Shown: positions 50,941 to 63,754 of the stretch, one piece after another | Layout: every line of letters begins with the position of its first letter | How positions within the stretch are numbered: position 1 is the first letter of the stretch | Assembly (NCBI GenBank): GCA_035235625.1 | Contig: CP141140.1 | Span: forward strand, 24,820,685 to 24,884,684 | Source of the DNA: Saururus chinensis | Taxonomy: Eukaryota > Streptophyta > Magnoliopsida > Piperales > Saururaceae | Direction of reading: 5' to 3' | Length of the DNA stretch: 64,000 nt | Translations under genes and position numbers: made by a program | The notes under the pieces: model-generated | Database searches by the model: none | Told to the model about the DNA's origin: nothing | What the model saw: only the letters and a program-made list of their open reading frames with translations

Positions 50941-51843
50941 ATTGAGTTACAAAGAGGAAAGGATCATTCGAAATCCAAGGCACCCTTAATAAATTAACAA
51001 TAATCTTCAAGATCCATTTTGAATATGAACATTGAAAAAAAAGATAAGCAACAAATTTAGAATCATTCTTACATAACACACATCGATTAACCAACAATAC
51101 TCCTCTTCGTTGAATTTTATCCAATGTGAGTAGACAACCATACATCATAAGCTAAATAATAAAAGAGTATCTAGCTATATGATGTTTATACCAAATAAGA
51201 CTAGACCATTTAATTCTGGACTTGTGAGTTCTTACCACATTATAGGCTAAGGTACAGGAGAATTTACCCGAAGGCAACGACCCCCAAGATATCTAATCAT
51301 CACCTTAAGAAAGAAGTGGTTTAGCCATATTAATTGTTTCTTGAAATAAAGCCAAAAGAAAATCTCCACTGATCATAAATCAAACAATCTAACACCTTTT
51401 CTAGAAGATTGCTAGAGTATTGTCCTTGAATTCTTCTTCCAAAATTTTGTAATAGAATATAATTCCCAGCCCATGGATCAAGCCAAAAAATTGTTTTCTG
51501 GCCAACCATAATGTCATATCTCACATATTTTATGAATGAAGGTCAGATAGACATAATTTGTTTCCACGCATATAAGTTAGAGACACAAACGTGATAAACC
51601 CAAATAGTTGACTTTTGAATGTAAAGATTGAATCCAAAGAACACAAAGAGAATTCTCATCTATAATTAATTTCCACATTAATCTGTGAAGACCAATAGAG
51701 CACCAATGTTGAATAGAACGCAAGCCCAACCCTCCTTCAGATTTTGGTGTACAAACTTTGTTCCAAGATAAAGGTCTAAAACCTTCGACCATCCGTCCCA
51801 AACCATAAGCAGTAGCTATGTTTATTTTTTCAGAATGATCCAA
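50941..51843 (-). pseudogene. LINE ORF2 C-terminal remnant, unit C
   Basis: Minus-strand pieces 51843-51577 (LSWNKVCTPKSEGGLGLR), 51524-51330 (FWLDPWAG) and 51148-50924 (CVLCKNDSKFVAYLFFQC, zf-RVT-like). They are broken by stops and small indels. Same truncated LINE fragment as in units A and B, so the insertion predates the tandem amplification. Confidence 0.72.
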
Positions 51844-52719
51844 AACTAGTTAATTTTGAAAAACCAAATGTAGCTATTAATGTTGCATGAATGAAATAGT
51901 TCTTTTCAATAGGGATATATTTGTTAGCATGTAATGTTTGAAATGGAAAAATAAATGCTAGGCTTGTGTTGATTATGTGAGACTAGAAAGTGTAAGAGCA
52001 GTATTGATTTGGCTAATTACATCAGGCACGTTAAAGGACATAGTTAATATGCACCACCTCTTGCTCAACGCATTGCAAGTTGTTTGATTACAATCCAATA
52101 GCTCGGGTGTAGGGGCAGTCAAACCGATCCACCTCTATTTTAAAGCCTACGACACAATGAAATTGTCAAGCTTGAGGTTGTAAGGTTCGAAAAAGAAACA
52201 TATGTGCTATGACTATTCATTTGACAAAGAATATGTGAGATATTTTGTGCAAGAGTGTCTTGATGGGTGATTAATTTGTAGATGGAAAAAGTTAAAACTT
52301 ACCAAACTGCATGTCCATCAATGTGTGCCTTATGAATCGCATGCCAGTGATTGGAATTCAACGATATTTATTGTAAGAGTTAAGTTTTATATGTCAAGAA
52401 GATATTTTATTGTTCAAACATGGTTGATTAGTATGGCTCCAAAAAAGTGGGCCCTATTCATAAACGATACTTCAATGCTAGACTTGTAAAAATTAACTTC
52501 ACTGAAGCATTTTTCTTATCATGAGGACACGTAAATCTTAATCTGCTTACTCCCAAGATGAAGAGAATAGAAGTTGGGTGCTTGGGATTCTCCATGAACA
52601 TTTGCAGCATTCTGACATGTACGTTACGCACAAGTAAGACACAAAATTCTGTATTCATTGCATAATCAAATACCATATCATATTTAATTACAAAAATAAA
52701 AACAATAGCGTTATATGGA
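51844..52719. repeat. Host repeat X2, left half (C/D boundary)
   Basis: Ends in GGA (52717-52719) right before the CACTACAAG terminus at 52720, the same insertion point as at 35617. No gene. Confidence 0.75.
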
Positions 52720-55700
52720 CACTACAAGAAAAAAAATACTATTAGTGACGCTTGAATGTTTTCAAGCATAGCTAATTGTCATAAAAGCTTCGCTAATGAC
52801 CATTAGCTACACTGAAAAAGTGTAAAAAAAAATCCAGCGGCTATTGCTGATTAGTAATAGATATTACAAAGTGTCGCTAATAGCATGCTATTAGTGACAA
52901 TCTCATTTGCGCGGCTAAGACTATATTATTAGCAACAATATCTATTAAGCATCGCTATTAATATAATATTAGAGATGTTTTTTAAAGGGTTGCTATAATA
53001 AACTTTTTGCTAAAAAATTAACAAAAAACAAAAAATATTTAAAAATGCAATAATTAGCGATGCTTTATAAAGCGTTGCTACTATAAAATAAATTTTTTAA
53101 AATATTTCAATACTATTAGCGACACTCTTAAAGAGCATCGCTAATCACATTAGGTTATGTTAACAGTCACAACGATGCTCTGTAAGAGCGTCACTCTATA
53201 TGATAAGAGCTTTCACTCTATAAGAGTGTCGCTAGTAAAAAAAACTAAATTAGAAAAATCAAAACAATGTACTAGCAATGCTTTTGAAAGTGTCACTAAT
53301 TTGTTAAAAAAAATTAAAAAAGAAAAAGTTATTAGTGATGCTTTTGAAAGTGTTACTAATAACAATAAATTTTCTTTTTCAAAATAGATCCCACCTTTAT
53401 GGGAGGAGCGCCGGAGTCTGATACCCCTCCTTCAGCAATGGCAAGGAAGGGGGGAAGGATTTTGGCCTCCTGCCAAAGAATCTAAAGGCCCTCCTCTAAC
53501 TAGAAAAGGCGAATCGGGTGGGGTGGGGTGGGGAGAACTAGATTAGGAGGGGGAGAGGAAAGAAGGTGGAAGATGAGGGCATTGTGGGATTGCGGAAGCG
53601 GAGCCACATCCAATGCCGGGGAGAGAGGGGGTGGGGAACCAAACTCTGGCTCTCGGAGACCCCTCCTCTGGGGAGAAAATTAAAGCGGAGGAGGGTAGGG
53701 TGGGGGTGGACCCCAGGAGAGAGGGGGGAAGTGAGAGAGATGAGGGGGTGGGGGCCAGAATCTGGCTCATTCGTCGGGTATTGCTTGGAGGAGGGATGAA
53801 ATGGAAAACAAAGGGCGGGACAGAAGGGTGGGAAGAGAGGGGGTGAGCGAGGAGGAAGAGATGGTGGAGAGTTGGAGGCCGGAGGGAGGAGGGAGGAGCC
53901 AAATTCCGACACCCCGGAGTACAACGTGCGACTAGGTGGAAGGGAGAGAGGGTGGGAGTAGTGCAGAATAACTGGCAAATAATAGGGGCAGGCAAAAAAG
54001 TTAGAGGGAGATAGAAGAGAGAGAAAAAGAGAAGAGAGAGGAAAAGAGAAGATAGAGAACTAAGAGAGAGAGAGAGAGAAGAGGGAGAGCGAGATATAGA
54101 GAGAGTGTGTCAGAAGAAGAGAGAGAACAAAGACAGATCTAGAGAAAGTGAAAGAGTGTGCAAGGAGGAGACAGAGTGTGTGAGGAGGAGAAAAAGAAGA
54201 GAGAGAGCTAGAAGAAAGAGAGAAGAGGGAGAGAGATCTAGAGTGAGTGTGTGAGGAAAGAGTGAGTGAGAGAAGAAGAGAGAGAGAGAGAGAACTGAGA
54301 AAAAAAAAGATTAGAGAGAGATCTAGAGAGAGTGGAGAGAGAGAGTTTGAAGAGGGGAAAGAGAGTGTGTGAGAAGAAGACAGAGAGAAGAGACAGAAAA
54401 AAGAGAACAGAGAGAGATCTAGAGAGTGTGAAATGGAGAAGAGAGAGAGATGGGGAAGAAAGAGAGAGAGGGGGGGAAGAAAGAGAGAGAGGGGGGAGAG
54501 GAAAGAGATTTTGTTTAAAAAAATTAAGCCTATTTGTGATGTTTCATAAAGAGCATCGGAATAGTTATAATTGTTGTGCAACGTAACTATTTGCAACTCT
54601 CTTAACAGAGCATCACAAAAAGTACCTTTTTTTAAAGTTTTTATACTATTTACGATGCTCATAAGTAGTGTACTAAATAGTGTAAAATGTAGTGACACAT
54701 GATTTTGCATTAACTCTTCTCGTCAGTATCGTAAATAGTAGAACAATTGCAACACTTGCATAGAAGCATCACAAATAGTATAATAGTTGTGACGCTTACT
54801 TATTAGCATCGCTACAACTAGAAGGATTTGTGATGCTCATAAATGTGTGTTGCAAAAGGCTAATTTTTTTAATCCCTCTCTTATAACTCTCTTTACCTTT
54901 TCTCTCCTCTCTCACACTTCTCTCTCTCTCTCTTATCTCTTTCGCTACCCACTTTTCTATCTCTACCCTCTCTCCTCTCTATCTACATCTCTCTCTCTTC
55001 AATCTCTCTCAACCCTCTCTCTCCTCGCTTCTCTATTTGTCCTCTCTCTCTTCCGTATCTCTATCCTCTCTACTCTCTACCCTCTCTATCCTGTTAAACT
55101 CTCCCTCCCCACACTTTCTCTCTCTTCTCTATCTGCCCTCTCTTTCCTCTCTTTTCCCACTCTCTTCCCTCTCTCTCTCTCTCTTTTCACACTCTTTCTT
55201 CTCTCTACCCTCTATCTCCTCTCTTCCTCTCTCTCTCACTCGCTCTCTCCCTCTCTCTTGACCCTCTATCTTCTTCCTTTGTATCTACACTCTATCTCTT
55301 CTCTCTTTATCTTCCTCTCTCTCTCTCTTCACTCTCACCCTACCCCTCTCTCCCTTCCTTCCTCTTATCTCTCTATCCTTTCTACTCTCTCTCACTCTTC
55401 ATTCTCTCTATCTCAACACTATAGTATGCATCACTAATATAAAAAAAAATTAATATAGAAAACAACATTGCTAATTTTTTTTAAAAAAATAATAATAGTT
55501 TTTAGTGATGCTTATGGAAAGCGCCTCTAATGATGAAATATATTAAAAACAAGAATTTCTGGTATTAGTGACCCTTTAGTAAGCGTCACTAATATGCTTA
55601 ACAATAAAAAAGTAAAAATAGGCTTTAGCGATGCTTTTAGAAGCATTGCTAAAAACTTTATAATTAAAAAAAACTGCAGGTGGCAGGGCCGGGTGATACC

Positions 55701-58700
55701 AATGAGGGGGAGGGACAGGGGAGAGGGGTCGGATTCCTGGAGGGTGCCAGATTCCGACCCCCTCTCTCTCTCCAGGTCCCCCCTCTTTTCCCTCCTGTGT
55801 TGGGTGGTGGGGGAAATTGGGGAGGGGAAGAGGGGCATAATTTTGAGAGAGCGTTGAAATCCAACCCCCTCTATCTCCCTGGACTGCACTCCTTCCCCTC
55901 CTTTGTTGGGGGGAGGGGGTGTGAGTGAGGAGGAGGAGACTGGGGAGAGGGGCTGGATTCCGGTGGGGCCAGAATCCGTCCCTCTTTCGTCTCACTGGTC
56001 CCCTCCTCCCCCGGTCCCCCCACCTCCTTCCCCTCCTCTGAAAAACAAAAGGGAAGGGGGAGGACCTAGCAGGGAGTGGGGGGGGGGGTGGATCAGGCTC
56101 CCCCTCCCTCCAAAATTCGGCCTCTGAAGGTACCTTCTCCCTCTCGCTCCACCCTCTCTCCCCGAGTCCCCCCCTCTATTTTTCAGATGAGTGGAAGGGA
56201 GGAAGGGATCAGTCTCCGGGGGGCAGTCCGTCAATGGGAGAATAATGTGGGAGAGGGGGGGGGGTTAAAAAGAACAATAGGTGAAAATCGCGAGCGTGGA
56301 GAATTTTAGCTCCCATGGGCAAACTTTTGCCCATTCAGGTTTTTTGCAGCACTTTGAGTGGAAGCATCGGAAAAAGCAGAAGAGAGAGAGAGAGAGACAG
56401 AGAGTGGAGAGAGGAGAGGGAGGACAGAGATTGGAGAGAGAAAGAGGAGAGAGGCGGAGGAGTTGGAGAGAAAAAAGATAATTTTTATTATTTATAATTT
56501 TATTAAAAATTTTGTTTCCTCTCCCCTCTCTCTTTCCTCTCTGTGTCTACCCTCTCTCTTACTCTCACTTTCTCCTCTCCCCTCTCCGTCTCTCAACCTC
56601 TCTCTTTCCTCTCTCCCTCCTCTCTACTCACTTTCTCTCCCCTCCCTCAACACTCTCTCCTCTCTTCTTTCACTCTCCTCCCTCTCTCTTATCTCTCTCC
56701 TCACCCTCTCTCCTCTCTCTCTCTTACCTTTCTCTCTCCTCACTCTCTCTCTACACTTTCTCTCCACAATCTTTCTCTCCTCTCTCCTCTCTCTTCCTCT
56801 CTTCACTCTCTCTTATATTATAAATTATATTTTAAAATTAATAAGAAATTTTAAGATATAAAATATATTATATATAAATAGTGAAAGTTTAATCTATTAT
56901 TAACACTACATTCAATTGAAAATTTAATATTTATTTATTATATATAAATAGTAAATATTGAATAAAATATATTATATTTATGAAGTTTACTCTATAAAAA
57001 TTAATATTTATTTATTAAATAAAATTTATTAATAATCCTATTAGTGACGCTTTATTAAAAACGTCGCTAATAACCTAACTATTAGCGACACTTATAGTAA
57101 AGCATCACTACCATGAATACTATTAGCAATACTTTTTTTTTATTTTAAATTTATAACTATTAGTGATATTTTTAGTTAAGCGTCACTCATAGGATAACAA
57201 TTAGTGACGCCTATTGTTAAAACAATTATTAAAATATATATATTTTAGTGACGCTTCTTTGAAGTGTAGCTAATAGCATAACTTTTAGCGACGCTTATTA
57301 TAAAACATCACTAATATAACTATTAACGACGCGTTGTAATAAGCGTCACTAATAGTTAATTTTTTATGATGCCTTTTTTCTTGGTGTTTTGCGATGCTTT
57401 TGGTTGCATCGTTAATAGTACATTTTGTTATAGTGTCTCTCCTCTCTCTCTACCCTCTCTCTTCCTTCTCCCTCTACCCTATCTCTCCCTCTCTCTCTTC
57501 ACACTTTCTCTTCTCTCCTCTCTCTCTCTTCATCTCTCTTTACTCTCTCTCCTCGTTGCTCCACTTTCTCTCAAGCACTTCAATGTGACGCCGGCTCTTT
57601 CGAGGAGAGGGAAATTTACTTACAAAATTTTGGGATTTTTTATTTCTACATTATATTTTAAAAATAATAAATATAAATAAAATAAACATATTTACAACAC
57701 CTAAGGTATTAGCCTTACAAATTCTAATGCATCACTAATAAATTTTATTTTATTTCTTTTTATTATTTCAAAAATATAATATTTAATAACAAAAATCTAA
57801 AAATCAAAATTAAATTCATCAATCTCTCTCTACTCTCTCTCTATACACACTCCCTCTTCTTTCTCTCTATACTCTTTGTCTGTCTACCCACTTTCTCTCT
57901 CTCTTATCCTTCTCTCTCATCTCTCTTTACTCTTTTCTCTCACCACTCCCTCTTTCTTATCTTTCTTCCCTCTCTTCTCTCTCCTCTCTCACTTTCTCTT
58001 CTCTTTGTCTCTCCTCTCTCTACCCTCTTGCACACTCCTCACCACTCTTATCTCTTCTCTCTCTCCACTCTCGCTCTCTCTTCTCTCTCATCTCACTCTC
58101 TCTCCTCTCCTCTGTCTCTTTCCCTCTCCTCTCTCTCCCTCTCCTCTCCCTTTTCTCTCCCTCTCCTCTCCCTCTTCTCTCTCTCATCCCTCTCCCTCTC
58201 CTTCTCCTCTCCCTCTTCTCTCTCTCTCTCTCATCCCTCTCCCTTTCCTCACTCTCCTCCATCTCCTCTCTCTCTCCATCTCCTCTCTTTCCTACCTCTC
58301 TCTCTCTCCTACCTCTCTCCTCTCCCTGTCTACACACTATCTCTCCTCTAATTTCAATTTTTTAATATTTTTTATTTTTAAAATTAAATTTAAAAATTGA
58401 ATAAATACATTTTCGACATATATAATTATGCATCGCTAATAGGACAAGGTATTAGCGAGGTATATAGTTGTGTGTCACTAATACCTACACTATTAGCGAC
58501 GTATAGTGCTATACGTCACTAATAATATTAATTTAATTTTTTACTTTCTATTTTTAAAATATAATAATTAATGGCAAACATAAAAAATAAAAATTTAATT
58601 AATCTCTCCCTCTCCTCTCTCTCCTCCCTCTCTCTCTCTCCCTCTCCTCTCTCTCCTCTCTCCTCTCTCTCTCACTCTCCTCCGTCTCCTCTCTCTATCT

Positions 58701-61346
58701 CCCTCTCTCTCCTCTCACCTCTCTCTCTACACACTATTTCTCCTCTAATTTTAGTTTTTATGATTTTTTTATTTTTAAAAATTAATTTTAAAAATAAATA
58801 AATTAAATGTATTATTAGAGACGTATAAAAATATACGTCGCTAATAATGTATGTATTAGTGACGTATAACAACATACGTCGCTAATTGTATTTATTTTGT
58901 TTTTTTATTTTTAAAATATAATAATATATAAAAAAACCTAAAAAATTAAAAATTAATTATCTTCCTATGCTCTTTCTCCCCCCTCTCCTCTCTCTTTCTC
59001 TCTCTCTCCTCTTTCCTCTCTCTCTCTCTCTTCTCTATCTCTCCTCTCGTCTCTCCTCTCTCTCCTCTCCCCCTCCTCTCTCCCCCTCTCTATCTCCCTC
59101 TCCTCTCTATCTCCCTCTCCTCTCTCTCCTCTCTCTATCTCCCTCTATCTCTACACACTATCTCTCCTCTAATTTTAATATTTTATAATTTTTTATTTTA
59201 AAAAACTAATTTTAAAAATAAATAAATACAATTAGCGACATATAGAAATATACATTGCTAATAAGGTAGGTATTAGAGATGTACAAAAATATATGTCGCT
59301 AATAATATTTTATTTATTGTTTTTTTTTAATTAATAAATATTAGCAACACTTATGTTTAAGCATTGCTAATAGTAGGGCTACTATGTTATAATTTGTTTT
59401 CTTTTTTATTTAAAATATATATCTTTTAGCGACATTTGTATTAAGTGTCGCAAATAGGTTGACTATTAACGATGCTCATAATAAAGCGTTGCTAATATGA
59501 TCAATATTAGCGAGGCTTTAAACTATGCGTCGCTAATATTTGACTATTAGCGACATATATATTTATGCGTCGCTAATAGTTGATTTCATTACAACTCTTC
59601 TCAATGTGTTACAAATAGTTGTTTGTAGTGACGCTTAGTTTTGTGTCGGTAATACTACATTTTGTTGTAGTATCATCGTGTCCTCTCTCTACACACTCTC
59701 TCTACACTCTCTCCCATGCGCGTCAGTGTGAGCCCTGTCTCCGAGGACGAGAGGAGAGAGAGTAGGGGAATTTAATTTTAATTATTTTAAAATTTTTAAT
59801 TACATCATATATTTTTTAAATAATAATATATATAATAAAATAAATTTAGTAGTGATGCTTAGGATAAAGCATCACAACTACCCTAGTTAAATGAGACGCT
59901 TACACATAAGCGTCGCTTATACCTAAGGTAGTAGTGACACTTTATTCTAAGCATTGTTTCCAATGTATATTTTATTTATTTTTAAAACATAAGATAAAAT
60001 TAAAAGTATAATTATCACTCTCTATCCCCTGTCTCTTCTCTCTTTGCTCATCCTCTCTCTGCTCTCCCTCCTCACTCTGACCCTCTACCCTCTCTCTCTT
60101 CACACTCTCCTATCTTCTCCTCTCTCTCCTATATCTCTCTCTTCCCTCTCTCTCTTCACACACTCTCTCTATTGTCTCTTTACACACTCTTCCCTCTCTC
60201 CTCACTCTCTCTACACACTCTTCTCTCTCCTCTCTCTCACCTCACTCTCTTTCTTCTCTTTCTATTTCTACACCATCTCTTCTCCTCTCTCTCCTCTATA
60301 CACTCTCTACCCTCTCTCTTCACTCTCTCTTCTCTCTCCCATGTGCATCAACGTGAGCCTCGGCTTTGAGGACGAGAGGGGAGAGAGTAGGGGAATTAGT
60401 TTTTTTTTTAATTTTTAGTTACATCTTCTATTTTAAATTAATAATATATTAAATAAAATAATTTTAGTAGTGACGCTTAGGATAAAGCATCACTACTACC
60501 CTAATTAGTTGCAGTGTTTAAGCCGAAGTGTCGCTAATACCTAAGGTAGTAGCAACACTTTATCCAAAGCGTCGCTACTAAATTTATTTTATTTATTTTT
60601 TAAAAAATAATATATAATTTAAAAATGCACTTATCCCACTCTCTCCTCTCTCCTCCTTCTCTCTCCTCTCTCTCTATGCACTCTTCCTTCTCTCTATTTC
60701 TCTTTTCTCTCACTTCAATCTCTCTTATTATAAATTATATTTTAAAATTTTATAAAAAAATTTAAATAAAATACATTAACAACGCAATTTCACCAACTCT
60801 AATAAAATTAATTGTTACACCTATAAGCAACACTAATAAAAGATTTGCTAATAGTTGTATTAAAAGTGTTGCTAATAAGCTTAGTATTTTAAAAAATAAT
60901 AAGTTTATAATTTGCAACACTTTATTATAAGAAGCACAAACAATATAACTATTAAAGACTTTTAAGAAAACATCGCTATTATTAATACTATTTGCGATAC
61001 TTTGTTGAAAGTGTTGCAAATAGTTTTGAATTTTGAATTTCTTATTTTAAATTTATATCTATTGGTGACGCTTTTTTTAAGTGTTTCTAATACTACAACT
61101 ATTAGCAATGCTTTTAAAAAAATGTTACTAAACGCTTTTATAATGCGTAGCTAATAGCACAACTATTAGCGACATTTACTATAAAACGACACAAAAAGTT
61201 GTAATATTAGCGACATGTTTATTAAGTGTCATTAATAGTTATTTTTTTGTGACGCTTTTCTAAGTGTCGCAAGTAGAAGTTTTTAATGACATTTTTCATT
61301 GTGTTGCTAATAAAAGCATCGCTTGTAGAATATTTTTTTGTACTAT
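52720..61346. mobile_element. Composite CACTA-derived region, 8.6 kb
   Basis: The left terminus CACTACAAG (52720-52728) and left arm match 35620-37600: GCGTCGC words, GGATTCCGG-type block, polypurine tract to 54510. CT tracts follow at 54860-55415, 56515-56815, 57435-57570 and 57820-58345. From about 58340 the sequence diverges into modules not seen in the other copies, with GACGTAT/ATACGTC-type palindromic words (58420-58890, 59220-59300) and further CT tracts (58600-58740, 58965-59170, 60015-60340). A decayed terminus (TTTTTTTGTACTATG) ends near 61346. The right flank is not GGACATGC, so this is probably more than one element or a rearranged one. No transposase gene. Confidence 0.65.
57820..58345. 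repeat. Long polypyrimidine tract
   Basis: About 525 bases of almost pure C/T with nested CTCTCC/CCTCTC periodicity. The minus-strand frame over 58020-58337 is nearly all Arg/Glu and is an artefact of GAGAGG repeats. Confidence 0.85.
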
Positions 61347-61590
61347 GTCCTTTACATTCCTCACCTTCCTTTAAGGACTCATTTGTACACTACACAACAG
61401 AGTTTCTTTTGTTGGATGCGTTCATCACATATAAACTAGTGCCAAAATTTTGACAGATAAAGATCACATTTAAAAGACTTTGACTAATTTAGATTTCTTC
61501 TTCTCTAGCCTTGAAGATATTGAAGCAACGGTCATCAACAACATCTTTGATTTTAGTTTTTGGTGATTGTTAAAAAAGGAAAGTGAGTGG
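61347..61590 (+). pseudogene. DUF674-like remnant, unit D (heavily decayed)
   Basis: Matches parts of the region upstream of and including the short second exon of the other units. 61347-61500 resembles 7107-7240, and about 61508-61570 corresponds to the ALKLLKAS exon but with single-base losses that break the frame. The main DUF674 exon is gone. More diverged than A to C. Confidence 0.4.
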
Positions 61591-61966
61591 TACCATGAAG
61601 ATGTATTGCAACTTAGGTCAATAAAATGGAAATACTCCATGGATTATCATTGTAGTACTACATTGGTTTTTGCCTGCCGGTTGAATGATGCTGGTTTATA
61701 AAATAGTACTTCGAGTTATAGTTGAAATAATAGACTTTGAAAGAATATATCCCAAGAATTGAATGCAGGACGTCCCATGTATTTGACCCATTCAATGCAT
61801 TTTATTTCCCAATAAAGACTCAGTACCACCAAATAATTATTTTGCTGACCATGACGAATTCCTTGTACAAAATGCCACGACGCAACCTTGTTTTTGGTGG
61901 ACTTTCCTAGTTCCCAAGCTTGCAAGTCTTCCTACGGCTTCACTATATATATAGTGTTGCACTCGA
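61591..61966 (+). promoter_or_regulatory. Diverged P450 upstream region, unit D
   Basis: 61591-61720 matches 7880-8020 of unit A. The rest is shortened and diverged, with TATATATATAG at 61944-61954, 13 bases before the ATG, in the same place as the near TATA box in copies A to C. Confidence 0.4.
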
Positions 61967-62072
61967 ATGGGCAAAACCACAAACACGAACACAACCTCAA
62001 CGCTCATGGCTGTGATATCTCTTCTCTCATGGCATTCCCTTCTTTCTCTCTTTTTCCTCATTAGAGTTAGTG
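61967..62072 (+). pseudogene. Cytochrome P450 5' fragment, copy D
   Basis: About 35 codons equivalent to the N-terminal membrane anchor of copies A to C (same ATG, Met14 and ISLLSW...LLSLFFLI), with P-to-H and G-to-R changes in the anchor. Homology stops at about 62072 in CTCATTAGAGT, and CACTA interior sequence in inverted orientation follows. No hinge, I-helix or haem loop remains, so it cannot make a P450. Confidence 0.8.
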
Positions 62073-62327
62073 TAACATATTAGTGACGCTTACTAAAGGG
62101 TCACTAATACCCGAAATTATTTTTTTAATATATTTCATCATTAGAGGCGCTTTCCATAAGCATCACTAAAAACTATTATTATTTTTTTAAAAAAAAATTT
62201 GCAACGCTATTTTCTATATTAATTTTTTTTATATTAGCGACGCTTACTAAAGTGTTGAGATAGAGAGAATAAAGAGAGAGAATAGAGAGGGTAGAGAGAT
62301 AAGATGTAGGAAGGGAGAGATGGATAG
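62073..62327 (-). mobile_element. Inverted CACTA interior fragment, part 1
   Basis: The reverse complement of about 55340-55595 in the neighbouring composite element: a GTGACGCTTACTAAAGGG word, the GCGCTTTCCATAAGC word, then GA-rich sequence. It interrupts the P450 copy D and is itself interrupted by the solo LTR at 62328. Confidence 0.75.
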
Positions 62328-63754
62328 TGGTGTTATGTTTGAAACAAGACTACAAAGAAGTCAAATTCAGATTTGTTTTACTTGCCAATTGTAATAGACA
62401 AGGTCGATCCACAGAAAAAACCTTATGCAACAAAGAAAATGGTTACGAAAAAAAATAAAGGAAAAAAAAACTAAGAAAGAGTAGAAGAGTATTAAGGGAA
62501 TAACGATTTAAGAAATCAAGAAGAGAAACACTAAGACATTAAGGGTCATTATAACATCTAATGATGTTCTTCATGTATCATGTTATTTTAGTTAGAATCG
62601 AATGAAAATTCTATTTAACCAGAAAATATGAACATTAAAATTAAAAATAAAAATAAAAAATACTTTGGATAGATGAAGGATAAAAATAGTTATTTCTTCA
62701 AGAGTTCTATGTATCCAAATCACAAAAGATCAAGAAGGAGAGCCTTCAAGCATCTTATGTATCCAAATCTCAAATAAACAAGAAGAAAAATAATATTAAA
62801 TAAATATCACTTCAAATAATCAATTCTTATTTGAAACCATTGATGAAACATGAATAGAACTCCATTATATTGTTACAAATCACCTCTAGCCTTAGCTTGA
62901 GAGCTTAGAAAGCTATTTCAATAAAACTAAAAATAAAAATACAAAAGAAGAGAAGAAAAATAGGAGAAGAGAGATCCAAAGAGGAGGGGATGATGCCTCT
63001 ATCATGTCCACCCCTCTATTTATAGGAGTAAAAAAGGTTGCTTTAAAGGGAAAAGTCAAATCATATCTCTAGAATTGCCTAATTGGTTACTTCTTTGGCA
63101 ATGATTAGATTCTAAAATAAATAAATAAATAAATAATTTATTTAGCAAATAATTATTTTTGAATCTTCCTTTAGTTATCCAATCAGCTTCATTGTCTTTC
63201 CTTATGTGTATTAATCATAATCAATGAAAAGATTCTCTATGTGCTAGCCTCGGGTTAGTTAACTAGTTATCCCTTTGCATGCCGAATTCGACCCATAAAT
63301 CGTTAGAATTGTAAATTTCTTCCTGAAATAATGATTGTAGCTACTGAAGTTTTCTTTCCAATGCCACCAGAATCGTATCAATCCGAATTACATATAAAGA
63401 GATATGGTCGAAATACTAAGGTTGTTTCAATCTGTCCGAATCAACTTCTTTCCTAATTTAGTTCTCTTGATGCAAATCTCAAATCCAATGGGTCTAAAAG
63501 GTTGTGTTCGACCATTCTATGCATGTTTAGACCATTAGGAGCCCATTCATGACTTTCAAATAGCTTTGGGTAGATAGTCTTTACTTCCTCTTCTACTTAG
63601 ATCTTGTTAAAGCCTATTTAGACATCTAAACTCAATTAAAGTCCAATTAACTTATTCAAAATATAAATAGCCCGAATAAGCAATGAATTAACATAAAATG
63701 GGATTGCAATTCAAAATGTGAGAACATTTAATTCAACATTATTTTAGTGCATCA
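62328..63754 (-). mobile_element. Solo LTR, 1.43 kb, nested in inverted CACTA fragment
   Basis: The + strand edges are TGGTGTTATG and GTGCATCA (TG...CA). The flanks GATAG (62323-62327) and GGTAG (63755-63759) match at four of five bases, and the uninterrupted homologue near 55340 reads GGGTAGGG in reverse complement, which supports a GGTAG target duplication with one later change. On the minus strand a CTATAAATAGAGGGG box (63023-63009 region) and a CTGTGGATCGACC word near the 3' end are typical of plant LTRs. No gag or pol frame. Confidence 0.72.

Noticed and set aside
53157..53387. Short Lys/Ser-rich + strand frame
   Set aside because: It covers subterminal GCGTCGC-type repeats; the homologous region at 36050-36260 does not keep the frame.
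58020..58337. 105-residue Arg/Glu-rich frame, minus strand
   Set aside because: A direct reading of GAGAGG simple repeats; no complexity and no start context.
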